Shown: positions 13,186 to 23,086, counted from the first letter of the stretch. The stretch is 64,000 nt of DNA from DP-19 sp036496285 (GCA_036496285.1 DASXLI010000114.1:21601-85600), one strand, 5' to 3'. Numbers and translations: made by a program. Notes: generated by a model not told the origin, from the sequence alone.

Positions 13186-13746
13186 TCACTCGGATCGCGG
13201 CTTGCCGACGGTCACCAGCGCCGGGCGCAGGAGACGATCGTGCAGCAGGTAACCGCGTTGATGCTCGCCGACCACCGTGTTCGGCGGATGCTCGCTCTCG
13301 ACGTGCGCGACCGCCTCGTGGTGCGTCGGATCGAACGGCCGGCCGAGCGCCTCGACGATCTTGACGCCGTGGCGCTCGAGCGCGTCGGTCAGGCCGCGCA
13401 AGGTCATCTCGACGCCGTCGGCGATCGCGACGGTCTCCTTGGAGGAGCGCGCGTGCTCGACGGCACGGTGCAGGTTGTCGATCAACGGCAGCAGGTCGCG
13501 CAGCAGGCCCTCGTTCGCGAAGCGCAGCGCATCGGCCTTGTCGCGCGCCTGTCGGCGCTTGAAATTCTCGAGCTCCGCGCGGTCGCGCAGCATGCGGTCC
13601 TTCAACTCGCCGATCTCCGCCTTCAGGCGATCGACCTCGGACGGATCGCCGGACGCCACCGTCTCCGGATAGGGCGGGGACGCACCCGGGCCGTCGGACG
13701 CGCCGCTCTCGGCTGGTTTCGGGCGTGCGGGATCGTCCTGCACCAT
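13186..13746 (-). CDS. grpE: Nucleotide exchange factor GrpE
   Basis: The start is ATG 13746 because GAGGTGA lies 8 bases upstream; the in-frame GTG at 13758 lies inside that Shine-Dalgarno. The 186-residue product has a Pro/Ser-rich N-terminus (1–35), a long dimerising helix (VDRLKAEIGELKDRMLRDRA, ELENFKRRQARDKADALRFA) and the C-terminal beta-wing with GRPFDPTHHEAVAHVES and RGYLLHDRLLRPALVTVGK. It catalyses ADP release from DnaK. It is the first gene of the heat-shock operon. No hrcA gene or CIRCE element is seen. Confidence 0.96.
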   Translation of the reverse strand: MVQDDPARPKPAESGASDGPGASPPYPETVASGDPSEVDRLKAEIGELKDRMLRDRAELENFKRRQARDKADALRFANEGLLRDLLPLIDNLHRAVEHARSSKETVAIADGVEMTLRGLTDALERHGVKIVEALGRPFDPTHHEAVAHVESEHPPNTVVGEHQRGYLLHDRLLRPALVTVGKPRSE

Positions 13747-13827
13747 GCGGCTCGTCACCTCGATTCTGTAGCTTTATTCTAAACCCCTGAACTTCCTGGG
13801 GCTTTGCGGGACCCTGAAGCTTGGGAG

Positions 13828-13856
13828 AAGCTAAGAACGGCTCCGCCTGGTGTCAA
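13828..13856 (-). promoter_or_regulatory. Sigma-70-type promoter for grpE-dnaK-dnaJ
   Basis: On the minus strand, TTGACA (13856–13851) and TAGCTT (13833–13828) are spaced by 17 bases, about 80 bases before the grpE start. The -35 is consensus and the -10 is weak. A heat-shock sigma site may also exist in this region, but I cannot define one. Confidence 0.5.
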
Positions 13857-13925
13857 GGTGACCGCCCGCCGCGCGCCGCCGGCGGATGGTGCCGCCGGGA
13901 CGGATCCAATAGGTAGTGAACGTCC

Positions 13926-14696
13926 GTGCCCTCCGCGCTTCCTCCGAACGAGGAGACCACCCCCGCGATCGTCGTCCGGGCACGTGTCTTCGGCGAGTCC
14001 GACAAGATCGTGACCTTCCTGACGCGCGACCTCGGCAAGCTCTCCGGGATCGCCAAGGGCGCCAAGCGCTCGAAGCGGCGCTTCGTGAACGTGCTCGAGC
14101 CGTTCAGCCACGTGAACCTGCGCGTCCGGCAGCGGCCGTCGAGCGACCTCGCCTTCATCAACGCCTGCGAGCTGCTCGACGCACCCCGCACCTTCACCCT
14201 CGACCTCACCAAGTTCGCGTTCGCGAGCTACGTCCTCGAGCTGACCGACCTCATGGTGCGCGGACGGGAGTCGGGCCCGGAGACCTACGACCTCGTGCGC
14301 GACACGCTGGCGCTGCTGGACCGCTCGCCCCCCGAGGTGGGTGTGCTGCGCGGCTTCGAGCTCCACCTGCTCGGCTTGACCGGCTACGAGCCGGCGCTCG
14401 ACCGCTGCCGCCGCTGCGGCACCGCGCTCGCGGACGAGAGCCGCATCTACGCGCAGCCGGCGCGCGGCGGCCTCCTCTGCGGCCGCTGCCGCGGCGACGG
14501 GCGGAGCTACGTCATCTCGCACGCGACGCTGAGCGAGCTGGCGACGCTCCGGCAGGCGTCGTTCGTCGCGCCCGACACACGTGCGTTCGTGCTGTCGCCG
14601 GCCGTCGCCGCCGAGGCACGTGCGCTCCTCCGCAGCTTCTTCTCCACCACCGTCACCTTCCCCCTCGCCTCGGAGCGCCTGCTGGACGAGCTCTGA
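13926..14696 (+). CDS. recO: DNA repair protein RecO
   Basis: RecO loads RecA onto SSB-coated gaps with RecR. GTG 13926 gives 256 residues. An OB-fold covers about 12–90 (AIVVRARVFGESDKIVTFLTRD, then LGKLSGIAKGAKRSKRRFVN). The helical domain follows, with a zinc site of the form CRRC…CGRC around 160–190. It is divergent from grpE. In related genomes recO precedes glyS; here two other genes intervene. Confidence 0.94.
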   Translation: MPSALPPNEETTPAIVVRARVFGESDKIVTFLTRDLGKLSGIAKGAKRSKRRFVNVLEPFSHVNLRVRQRPSSDLAFINACELLDAPRTFTLDLTKFAFASYVLELTDLMVRGRESGPETYDLVRDTLALLDRSPPEVGVLRGFELHLLGLTGYEPALDRCRRCGTALADESRIYAQPARGGLLCGRCRGDGRSYVISHATLSELATLRQASFVAPDTRAFVLSPAVAAEARALLRSFFSTTVTFPLASERLLDEL

Positions 14697-14923
14697 GCAC
14701 CGCCGGCGGCGCGCGCTCCCGCAGGTGCGCCCGCCGTCGAGCGTCACGGGCGTGACGATCGCGCCGCGGATCGGACGGCGGGGCGCGCTGCCGTCCCGCC
14801 GCAAGCGCGCGGGGCGGCTCGACTTTCCGGCTCCCTCCCTGGAGGGGCGCGCGCCGGCCGTGGCGCGGCACGCGCGTTGCTCTTTTCCTTGTCACGCGCC
14901 GACGCCACGGGCGCGTCAATATC

Positions 14924-16432
14924 GTGACTGCCACCGCACTCCCGCCCGATGCGCCGGAAGAGGCCGCCCCGCGCCGACGACGTTGGCCGCTCGTCTATTT
15001 CCTCCTGGCCGCGTTCGACGTCGGCGCGATCCTCACCAGCGTCTACCTGAATCACTCGCTGGTGGGCATGCACGCCGACTCGCTCGCCGCGAACCAGCGC
15101 TGGATGGCGCGGCTCGACCGCTACGGCGAGCTCGAGCGTCTCGCCGAGGCGGTCGGCGCGCCGCCGAAAGACGTCTTCGACACCCGCGACGCGCGGACGG
15201 AGACGGTGCGGCTGCGCGCCGCCCGCCGGGCGTTCGACGCGGCGATCGGCGACGCGCGCGCCGAGATCGCCAGCGCCCCGGATCCCGACGCGCTCGAGGC
15301 GCTCGACGCGCCGCTGCGGGCGGTCGTCGCCGCGATGGCAACGGTGACGGCCGAGGCGAACATGACGCTCACCTACTTCGGCATCGAGGACACCGAGCAG
15401 GCGGGCGAGCACATGGTCGGCACCGATCGGGCGATGGCGAACATCCACGCCGCCTTCGCGGCGCTCGAGCACGCGGCGAGCGAGAACCATGGGGCACTGT
15501 TCGCGCGCCAGCACGAGCTCGCGGCAGCCGTGGCGCGGGTGGACGTCGGCATCGCGTTCGCGGTCGTCCTGATGATCGCCGGCGCGATCGTGTACGGGCG
15601 CAAGGTCATGCGCGAGACGGCGGAGGCCGACCGCGAGCGCGAGCGGCACCTCGTCGACATGCGGGCGGCCAAGGACGCGGCCGAGTCGGCGACGCGCGCG
15701 AAGTCGGCGTTCCTCGCCAACATCAGCCACGAGATCCGTACGCCCATGAACGTGATCATCGGCATGACCGAGATGGCGCTCGACGGCGACCTGCCGCCGG
15801 CGCCGCGTGATTACGTGTCGACGATTCGCCGCGCGACGCTCGGCCTCCTTGCGATCGTCAACAACATCCTCGATTGCTCGAAGATCGAGGCGGGGAAGGT
15901 CGCGCTCGACCCCGTCGACGTCGACGTGCGTGAGCTGGTGGGCGAGGTCGCCGCGCTGCTCGCGCGTGCGGCCCGCGAGAAGCGCATCGCGCTGACGTGG
16001 GACGTCGATCGCACGCTCGTGACGCCCGTGCGCGTCGACGCCGTGCGGCTGAAGCAGCTCCTCACGAACCTCGTCGACAACGCGCTCAAGTTCACCGAGC
16101 ACGGCTCCGTGGCCGTCACGGCGATGATCCTCGAGCGCGACGCGACGTCCGTCCGCGTACGGTTCAACGTCCGCGACACCGGCATCGGCATCCCGCGCGA
16201 CCGCCAGGCCGCGATCTTCGAGAGCTTCACCCAGGCGGACGACAGCACCACCCGCACGTACGGCGGCACCGGCCTCGGGCTCACGATCTGCCGGCAGATC
16301 GTCGAGCTGATGGGCGGGCGCATCGGCGTCGAGAGCGAGGTCGGCGAGGGCAGCACGTTCTGGTGCGAGCTCACGCTGCCGCTGGCCGACGCGCGCCGGC
16401 GCGAGCACGCGCTGGCGGCCGCGTCGGCGTAG
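14924..16432 (+). CDS. Orphan membrane sensor histidine kinase
   Basis: The 502-residue protein starts at GTG 14924. One helix near 22–43 (WPLVYFLLAAFDVGAILTSV) and one near 206–226 flank a periplasmic helical sensor of about 160 residues. The phosphoacceptor helix carries FLANISHEIRTPMNVIIG. The ATPase domain has the N box LLTNLVDNALKFTEHG, G1 RDTGIGIP, the F box and G2 GGTGLGLTICRQIVELMGG. There is no HAMP, PAS or receiver domain and no response regulator nearby, so partner and signal are unknown. The preceding 227 bases contain no gene. Confidence 0.88.
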   Translation: MTATALPPDAPEEAAPRRRRWPLVYFLLAAFDVGAILTSVYLNHSLVGMHADSLAANQRWMARLDRYGELERLAEAVGAPPKDVFDTRDARTETVRLRAARRAFDAAIGDARAEIASAPDPDALEALDAPLRAVVAAMATVTAEANMTLTYFGIEDTEQAGEHMVGTDRAMANIHAAFAALEHAASENHGALFARQHELAAAVARVDVGIAFAVVLMIAGAIVYGRKVMRETAEADRERERHLVDMRAAKDAAESATRAKSAFLANISHEIRTPMNVIIGMTEMALDGDLPPAPRDYVSTIRRATLGLLAIVNNILDCSKIEAGKVALDPVDVDVRELVGEVAALLARAAREKRIALTWDVDRTLVTPVRVDAVRLKQLLTNLVDNALKFTEHGSVAVTAMILERDATSVRVRFNVRDTGIGIPRDRQAAIFESFTQADDSTTRTYGGTGLGLTICRQIVELMGGRIGVESEVGEGSTFWCELTLPLADARRREHALAAASA

Positions 16433-16505
16433 AACGCGCCGCGATCGTCCGGGCGGCCCGTCCGGCCCCTTGAGGAAAGCCGCTCGCAAGCGATAGAGGA
16501 GCCGC

Positions 16506-17839
16506 GTGGCACCTGCGGACGACCTCGCCGCTCGGCAGGGACGCGCGCGCCCGTACCGTCGCGTCCGCACCGGAAGCCCGATCCGCCGGCGGCTCGCGCC
16601 GATCGCCGTCCTGCTGGCGCTGCTCGCAGCGGCGTCAGGATCGAGCCGCGCGGACGTCGCGCCTGGCGACGTGATCGGCACCGCCAACGCCGACCGCGTG
16701 CAGGAGCTCGTCTCGCCGGGATTGCTCTGGTGCGTGCGTCACGGTCTCCCCATGCACGTCGTCGCCCCGGAGTCGGTACCGATCCGGCGCGCGTTCGTCG
16801 CCGCCACCGAGAAGTACGCCGCGCAGGTGCGGCTCGGCGCCGACGGCCTCACGCTCGAGAACTACGTCGCCGGACGCCCGTTCCCCAAGCTCGACCCCTC
16901 CGATGCCCAGGTGGCCGTGAAGATCATGCAGAACTACAGCATGCAGTCGGCCATCGACGACGTCGACATACGCAACTTCGACGCCGACACGGGGCCCATC
17001 TCCATGAAGAGCCCGCTGCAGATCGAGCGCCACTTCCTGATCGGACACCTGCGGCGCCTGCAGTACAACGGCCGTCTCTACGTCGATCCCAAGCCGCAGA
17101 TCCCCAACACCGAGGGCTTCAACTACAAGGAGACGCTGCATCCGGTCATCGAGCCGTTCGATCTGAAGGGCGTCGGATCGACGAGCTACCGGTACCTCGA
17201 TCCGGCCCGTCAGGACGACACCTGGCTCTATCTGCCGTCCCTGCGGCGCGTCCGCCGGTTCTCCACCACGCAGCGCTCCGATGCCCTCTTCGGCCAGGAC
17301 ACCGACATCGACAGCTATGCCGGTTACGCCGGGCAGATCGCGTGGATGGACTGGCGCCTCCTCAGCGACGGCCCGAAGCTCGCGGCGTTCCACACCACGC
17401 ACTTCCCGTGAAATGGGCGGACGGCGCCGCCGATTGGGCCTTCGACGGCGAGTGGGAGAAGCGCGACGTCTGGGTGATCGAGGGACGCTCGAAGCTCCCG
17501 CAGTACGCGTATTCGAAGCGCGTGCTCTACGTCGACAAGGAGATCTTCGTCATCACCTACAGCGACATGTACGACCGCGCCGGCGAGCTGTGGAAGATCT
17601 GGATCAACAACTGGCGCTGGGGCCACGAGGCGTTTCCGGGCGCGCCGCACTACGAGGAGATCACTCCGTTCCTGCCGTCGATCGTGATGGTCGACGTGCA
17701 GCTGGAGCACGCCACGCGCGCGTCGACGCCGAGCCATCGCTTCCCGGGCGAGCCGGGTTGGTATTGGCATCAGGGCGAGCAGTCGGGAACGACGGAGGAC
17801 CAGTTCACCATCGCCGAGCTGATCAGGTCCGGACGATAG
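16506..17839 (+). pseudogene. DUF1329 (outer-membrane lipoprotein-sorting-like) protein, interrupted by a frameshift
   Basis: GTG 16506 opens with a basic stretch and a signal peptide (about 30–50), then MRKH-like ATEKYAAQVRL, FDLKGVGSTSYRYLDP and DDTWLYLPSLRRVRR, hallmark DUF1329 segments. The frame stops at 17411 after AFHTTHFP. The next frame continues VKWADGAADWAFDGEWEKRDVWVIEG… to 17839. The intact paralogue at 47239–48531 aligns through the junction, so one base (an extra C in the CCC at 17406–17408) would restore a protein of about 444 residues. DUF1329 proteins are periplasmic/outer-membrane, LolA-like and often linked to RND lipid exporters; no exporter is adjacent. Confidence 0.8.
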
Positions 17840-17897
17840 CGGTAAATTGACCCTCCCATACCGGGGTGATAGCCGTTTCTCCTTTGGGTCTGCCCCG

Positions 17898-19247
17898 ATG
17901 AGCACGTCGCGTCCCGTCACCATGGAGAAGATCACGAGCCTCTGTAAGCGGCGGGGGTTCGTGTTCCAGTCGAGCGAGATCTACGGCGGCCTGGCGAGCT
18001 GCTGGGACTACGGCCCGCTCGGCATCGAGTTGAAGCGCAACATCACCGAGGCGTGGTGGCGCGACAACATCGTCGCCCGCGACGACATGGTCGGCCTCGA
18101 CAGCGCGATCCTCATGCATCCCAAGGTGTGGGAGGCGTCGGGCCATATCGAGGGCTTCACCGACCCGCTGGTCGACTGCAAGGGCTGCAAGCAGCGCTTC
18201 CGCGCCGATCAAATCCCCGGCCCGAAGTGCCCCGAGTGCGGCGGCGAGCTCACCGAGGCGCGGCAGTTCAATCTGATGTTCCGCACCTTCATGGGCCCGG
18301 TCGAGGACACCGCCAGCACCGTGTACCTCCGCCCCGAGACGGCGCAGGGCATCTTCGTCAACTTCCAGAACGTGCTGAACTCGGCGCGCATGAAGATCCC
18401 GTTCGGCATCGGCCAGATCGGCAAGTCGTTCCGCAACGAGATCACGCCCGGCAACTTCCTTTTCCGCACCCGCGAGTTCGAGCAGATGGAGATGGAGTTC
18501 TTCGTCAAGCCGGGCGAAGACGCGAAGTGGCACGAGTACTGGAAGCAGGAGCGCTTCGCCTGGTACCAGCGCTACGGCATCCGGCCGGAGCGCCTGCGCC
18601 TGCGCGAGCACGGCTCGGACGAGCTGGCGCACTACGCCAAGGGCTGCGCCGACGTCGAGTACGAGTTCCCGTTCGGCTGGTCGGAGCTGGAAGGCATCGC
18701 CAACCGCGGCGACTTCGACCTGCGCCGCCACTCGGAGACGAGCGGCAAGGACCTCTCATACTTCGACGAGGAGGCGCGCGAGCGCTATCTGCCCTACGTC
18801 ATCGAGCCGTCGGCCGGCGTCGGCCGGCCGCTGCTGGCGTTCCTCGTCGACGCCTACGACGAGGACGTCGCCGAGGGCGAGGAGCGCGTCGTGCTGCGCC
18901 TCGACCCACGGCTCGCGCCGATCAAGGCGGCGGTCTTTCCGTTGCTGCGCAAAGCCGGCCAGCCGGAGAAGGCGCACGCGATCCGCGACCTCCTGAAGCA
19001 GCACGTCGCGGTCACCTACGATCAGGCCGGGTCGATCGGGCGCCGCTATCGCCGGCAGGACGAGATCGGCACGCCGTTCGGCATCACGGTCGATCATCAA
19101 ACCATGGAAGACGACACGGTCACCGTCCGCGACCGCGATACGATGACGCAGGTCCGGATGCCGGTCGATCGGCTCATCGACGAGATACGCGCGCGGCTGG
19201 CGCCGCCGGCGGCATCGCGGCCCGCCGTGGCCGCGGGAGGAGCGTGA
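17898..19247 (+). CDS. glyS: Glycyl-tRNA synthetase, single-chain class II type
   Basis: Charges tRNA-Gly. The start is ATG 17898 (MSTSRPVTMEKITSLCKRRG, 449 residues); a TTG 17 codons upstream lacks support. Class II signatures: GLASCWDYGPLGIELKRNI near the N-terminus, motif 2 with FRNEITPGNFLFRTREFEQMEMEFF, and motif 3 near PSAGVGRPLLAFLVDAY. A CxxC…CxxC insert (CKGCKQRF…CPECGGEL) is present. The C-terminal anticodon domain covers about 345–430. This is the homodimeric (archaeal/eukaryotic-like) type rather than the GlyQ/GlyS tetramer. It ends 1 base before ppdK. Confidence 0.96.
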   Translation: MSTSRPVTMEKITSLCKRRGFVFQSSEIYGGLASCWDYGPLGIELKRNITEAWWRDNIVARDDMVGLDSAILMHPKVWEASGHIEGFTDPLVDCKGCKQRFRADQIPGPKCPECGGELTEARQFNLMFRTFMGPVEDTASTVYLRPETAQGIFVNFQNVLNSARMKIPFGIGQIGKSFRNEITPGNFLFRTREFEQMEMEFFVKPGEDAKWHEYWKQERFAWYQRYGIRPERLRLREHGSDELAHYAKGCADVEYEFPFGWSELEGIANRGDFDLRRHSETSGKDLSYFDEEARERYLPYVIEPSAGVGRPLLAFLVDAYDEDVAEGEERVVLRLDPRLAPIKAAVFPLLRKAGQPEKAHAIRDLLKQHVAVTYDQAGSIGRRYRRQDEIGTPFGITVDHQTMEDDTVTVRDRDTMTQVRMPVDRLIDEIRARLAPPAASRPAVAAGGA

Positions 19248-19248
19248 G

Positions 19249-22122
19249 ATGGCGGTGGTGCGGAAGAAGAAGCGGAGCGCGGCACGTGCCGTGAAGAAGT
19301 CGACGAGCAAGGCGGGCCGTGGACGCGTCGTCACAGCGCGCAAGGTCGCCGCGCGCGCCAAGGTCGCCAAGTCCGCCAAATCCGGACAGAAGGGCGCCGC
19401 CAAGAGCACCCGCGCCGCGCGCTACGTCTACTTCTTCGGCGGCGGCTCCGCCGACGGCCGCGCCGACATGAAGAACACGCTCGGCGGCAAGGGCGCGAAC
19501 CTCGCCGAGATGGCGAGCATCGGCCTGCCGGTGCCGCCCGGCTTCACCATCTCGACCGACGTCTGCGCATACTACTACGACCACGGCCGTCAGTATCCGC
19601 CGGCGCTCCGTGCCGATGTCGCGAAGCACCTCGCGAAGATCGAGGCCGCCGTCGGCAAGCGCTTCGGCGATCCCGCGAACCCGCTGCTCGTCTCGGTGCG
19701 CTCGGGCGCGCGCGCCTCGATGCCCGGCATGATGGACACGGTGCTGAACCTCGGCCTCACACCGGACGCGGTGCGGGGCCTCATCGCCGCCTCGGGGAAC
19801 GAGCGCTTCGCGTGGGACTCGTACCGTCGCTTCGTGCAGATGTACGGCGACGTCGTGCTCGGCCTGAAGCCGGAAGGCAAGGAGCAGGATCCCTTCGAGG
19901 AGCTGCTGGAGAAGAAGAAGCACGCCCGCGGCGTCGCCAATGACACCGATCTTTCGGCCGACGACCTGCGCGAGCTCGCCGGGGAGTTCAAGGCGCTCAT
20001 CAAGCAGAAGCTCGGCGTCGAGTTCCCGAACGATCCGCACGAGCAGCTCTGGGGCGCGATCGGCGCCGTCTTCGGCTCGTGGAACAACGCGCGCGCGATC
20101 ACCTACCGCAAGATGTACGGCATCCCCGACGAATGGGGCACCGCCGTCAACGTGCAGGCGATGGTCTTCGGCAACCTCGGCGACGACTGCGCGACGGGCG
20201 TCGCCTTCACCCGCGACCCGGCGACCGGCGCGCACGTCTTCTACGGTGACTTCCTGCGGAATGCCCAGGGCGAGGACGTCGTCGCCGGCATCCGCACGCC
20301 GCAACAGCTCACCAAGTACGCCGCGGTCGAGTGGGCCACGGCGCAAGGCATCTCCGAGGCGGAGCGGGCGGCGCGCTATCCGTCGCTCCAGGAGTCGATG
20401 CCGGAGTGCTTCGTCCAGCTCGAGCGCACCGCCAAGCGCCTCGAGAAGCACTACCGCGACATGCAGGACCTCGAGTTCACCATCGAGCGCGGCCGCCTCT
20501 GGATGCTGCAGACACGGAACGGCAAGCGCACGGCCGCCGCGGCGGTGAAGATCGCCGTCGACATGGTGAGCGAGCGGCTCATCGACCGCGACACGGCGAT
20601 CCGGCGCGTCGAGCCGGGCTCGATCGATCAGCTTCTCCACCCCGGTATCGACCCGAGCGCGCCGAAGGAGCGCCTCGCGCGCGGTGTCCCCGCGTCGCCC
20701 GGCGCGGCGGCGGGCGAGGTCGTCTTCAGCGCCGACGAGGCGGCCGAGGCCGTCGCTGCGGGCCGCACGGTCATCCTGGTGCGGGTCGAGACGTCGCCCG
20801 AGGACATCCACGGCATGAACGTCGCGGCGGGGATCCTCACCGCGCGCGGCGGCCAGGCGTCGCACGCGGCGGTCGTGGCGCGGCAGATGGGCAAGTGCTG
20901 CGTCGCCGGTGCGAGCGAGCTGGACATCCGCTACGACCCGGGCGTCATCATCGTCGGGTCGCACACGGTGAAGCGCGGCGACTGGCTCACGCTCGATGGC
21001 TCGACCGGCGAGGTATTCCTCGGCCGGGTGCCGATGGTCGCGTCGCACGGCCAGAGCCCCGAGTTCCGCACGCTCATGGGCTGGGCCGACCGGGTCCGTC
21101 GTCTCAAGATACGCTGCAACGCCGACAAGCCGGAGGAGGCCCAGCTGGCGCGCGAGTTCGGCGCGCAGGGCATCGGCCTCTGCCGCACGGAGCACATGTT
21201 CTTCGAGCCGGAGCGCATCGGCGCGGTGCGCGAGATGATTCTCGCGCGCGACCTCGCCGGCCGCGAGCGCGCGCTCGCCAAGCTCCTGCCGATCCAGCGC
21301 GGCGACTTCCTCGGCATCTTCCGGGCAATGGACGGCCTGCCGGTGAACATCCGCCTCCTCGACCCGCCGCTGCACGAGTTCCTGCCGCACGGCGAGCACG
21401 AGATCACCGAGCTCGCCAAGTCGATCGGTGTGCCGGCCGCCGAGCTCGCCGCGCGGCGCGACGCGTTGCACGAGATCAATCCGATGCTCGGCATGCGCGG
21501 CTGCCGCCTCGGCATCGTCTATCCGGAGATCTACCTCATGCAGGTGCGGGCCATCATGGAGGCGGCGTGCCAGCTCGTGCAGGAGGGCGTGAAGGTCGTC
21601 CCCGAGATCATGATCCCGCTCGTCGCGACCGTGAAGGAGCTGGAGGTCCTGCGCGCCCAGTCCGACGCGCTCTGCAAGGAGATCGTCGCCGCGGCCGCCG
21701 TGAAGATGCCGTACACGATCGGCACCATGATCGAGGTGCCGCGCGCCGCGCTCACCGCCGACGAGATCGCGCAATCGGCCGATTTCTTCTCCTTCGGCAC
21801 CAACGACCTCACCCAGATGGGCATGGGCCTCTCGCGCGACGACGCGGCCAAGTTCCTGCCGCAGTATGTCGACCGCGGCGTGCTGCCCGCCGACCCGTTC
21901 GCGACGCTCGACCAGACGGGCATCGGCGAGCTGATGCGCATCGCCGTGACCAAGGGCCGCCGCGCGCACCCGCACCTCAAGATCGGCATCTGCGGCGAGC
22001 ACGGCGGCGATCCGGCGTCGGTGGTGTTCTGCGACCAGATCGGCCTCGACTACGTGTCCTGCTCGCCGTATCGCGTTCCGATCGCCCGCCTCGCCGCCGC
22101 GCAGGCGGCGCTCGCGCGCTAG
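19249..22122 (+). CDS. ppdK: Pyruvate, phosphate dikinase with a basic N-terminal tail
   Basis: Interconverts pyruvate, ATP and Pi with PEP, AMP and PPi. The 957-residue protein has the nucleotide-binding domain (about 57–430), the phosphohistidine domain with catalytic His539 in GGQASHAAVVAR, and the PEP/pyruvate TIM barrel (GLCRTEHMFF, MIPLVATVKELE, FSFGTNDLTQM, GICGEHGGDP). Two oddities stand out. Residues 1–56 are a Lys/Arg/Ala/Ser-rich tail (MAVVRKKKRSAARAVKKSTS…) absent from standard PPDKs, which begin near YVYFFGGG. The loop before the catalytic His reads QA where most enzymes have MT. GGAGGA precedes the ATG, which supports translation of the tail. PPi from this enzyme could feed the membrane pyrophosphatase at 2449–4884. 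Confidence 0.96.
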   Translation: MAVVRKKKRSAARAVKKSTSKAGRGRVVTARKVAARAKVAKSAKSGQKGAAKSTRAARYVYFFGGGSADGRADMKNTLGGKGANLAEMASIGLPVPPGFTISTDVCAYYYDHGRQYPPALRADVAKHLAKIEAAVGKRFGDPANPLLVSVRSGARASMPGMMDTVLNLGLTPDAVRGLIAASGNERFAWDSYRRFVQMYGDVVLGLKPEGKEQDPFEELLEKKKHARGVANDTDLSADDLRELAGEFKALIKQKLGVEFPNDPHEQLWGAIGAVFGSWNNARAITYRKMYGIPDEWGTAVNVQAMVFGNLGDDCATGVAFTRDPATGAHVFYGDFLRNAQGEDVVAGIRTPQQLTKYAAVEWATAQGISEAERAARYPSLQESMPECFVQLERTAKRLEKHYRDMQDLEFTIERGRLWMLQTRNGKRTAAAAVKIAVDMVSERLIDRDTAIRRVEPGSIDQLLHPGIDPSAPKERLARGVPASPGAAAGEVVFSADEAAEAVAAGRTVILVRVETSPEDIHGMNVAAGILTARGGQASHAAVVARQMGKCCVAGASELDIRYDPGVIIVGSHTVKRGDWLTLDGSTGEVFLGRVPMVASHGQSPEFRTLMGWADRVRRLKIRCNADKPEEAQLAREFGAQGIGLCRTEHMFFEPERIGAVREMILARDLAGRERALAKLLPIQRGDFLGIFRAMDGLPVNIRLLDPPLHEFLPHGEHEITELAKSIGVPAAELAARRDALHEINPMLGMRGCRLGIVYPEIYLMQVRAIMEAACQLVQEGVKVVPEIMIPLVATVKELEVLRAQSDALCKEIVAAAAVKMPYTIGTMIEVPRAALTADEIAQSADFFSFGTNDLTQMGMGLSRDDAAKFLPQYVDRGVLPADPFATLDQTGIGELMRIAVTKGRRAHPHLKIGICGEHGGDPASVVFCDQIGLDYVSCSPYRVPIARLAAAQAALAR

Positions 22123-22141
22123 CGGCGCGCTGGGACGGGTC

Positions 22142-23026
22142 ATGGAAGGCGCGCCGCGCCGCCGTCCGCGTGCCGGGGGCCGCCCGCCGATCGGCGGCGC
22201 GGGTCGGGTCTCCGCGCTCTACGCGATAGTCGGCGATCCGGTCGCGCACAGCCTCTCGCCGCGCATGCAAAACGCCGCGTTCGCGGCCTGCGGCATCGAC
22301 GCGGTGTACGTCCCGCTGCACGTCCGCGCCGATGCGCTCGCCGCCGCCGTCGAGGGATTCCGGGCCTTCGGTCTCGCCGGCTGGAACGTCACCGTGCCGC
22401 ACAAGGAGGCGATGGCAGCGCTGGTCGACGAGCTGCGGCCGCGGGCGCGTGACGCGGGCGCCGTCAACACGGTGGTGCGTACGGCACGCGGCGCCCTCGC
22501 CGGCGACAACACCGATGGCGCCGGATTCGTCGCGGCGCTCCGCGCGGCGCGGAAGTCGCCGCGCGGCGCCGTGCTCCTGATCGGCGCGGGCGGCTCGGCG
22601 CGCGGCATCGCGCAGGCGCTCCTCGCGAGCGGCTGCCGGCGGATCGTGATCGCCAACCGCACCCGCGCGCGCGCCGATAACCTGGTCGCGGCGCTCGACG
22701 ACCGCCGCGCCGAGGCGGCCGGGCTCGACGTCGTGACCGCACGCGATGAGCTCGCGCGCTTCGACGTGATCGTCAACGCGACGGCGGCGACGCTCGGCGC
22801 CGCCCGCCTGCCCGCCCTGCCCTTCGCCGCGACCAGGCCGGACGCGCTCTGCTGCGACCTCATGTACGGCAAGCCGTCGCCCTTCCTGCGGTCGGCCGCG
22901 CGCGCCTCTCGCCGCACCATGGACGGACTACCGATGCTCCTCCATCAGGGCGCGCTCGCCTTCACCCTGTGGACCGGCCGTCGTGCCCCCCTCGCCGTGA
23001 TGCGCCGGGCGCTCACGCGGGGCTGA
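22142..23026 (+). CDS. aroE: Shikimate dehydrogenase
   Basis: Reduces 3-dehydroshikimate with NADPH in aromatic amino acid synthesis. The 294-residue product has the substrate-site segments GDPVAHSLSPRMQNAAF, NVTVPHKEAM (catalytic Lys) and GDNTDGAGF (catalytic Asp). A Rossmann motif GAGGSARGIAQALL and the NADP-preferring NRTRARA follow. The first 23 residues are an Arg/Gly-rich extension; a shorter start is possible but no good codon lies near SALYAIVG. An aroE–pilB neighbourhood is common in Geobacter-type genomes. Confidence 0.94.
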   Translation: MEGAPRRRPRAGGRPPIGGAGRVSALYAIVGDPVAHSLSPRMQNAAFAACGIDAVYVPLHVRADALAAAVEGFRAFGLAGWNVTVPHKEAMAALVDELRPRARDAGAVNTVVRTARGALAGDNTDGAGFVAALRAARKSPRGAVLLIGAGGSARGIAQALLASGCRRIVIANRTRARADNLVAALDDRRAEAAGLDVVTARDELARFDVIVNATAATLGAARLPALPFAATRPDALCCDLMYGKPSPFLRSAARASRRTMDGLPMLLHQGALAFTLWTGRRAPLAVMRRALTRG

Positions 23027-23086
23027 AGGGCGCGTTCTCACCACGTCCGTTGATGACGTGGCGCATCAGCCGTTCGCCGACGATCG

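Noticed and set aside
13760..13830. Sigma-32 heat-shock promoter before grpE
   Set aside because: Weak CTTC/CCCC-like fragments exist but none with proper spacing. The sigma-70-type pair at 13828–13856 is better supported.
13747..13925. hrcA gene or CIRCE operator controlling the chaperone operon
   Set aside because: No TTAGCACTC-N9-GAGTGCTAA repeat and no HrcA-like frame is present in the window.
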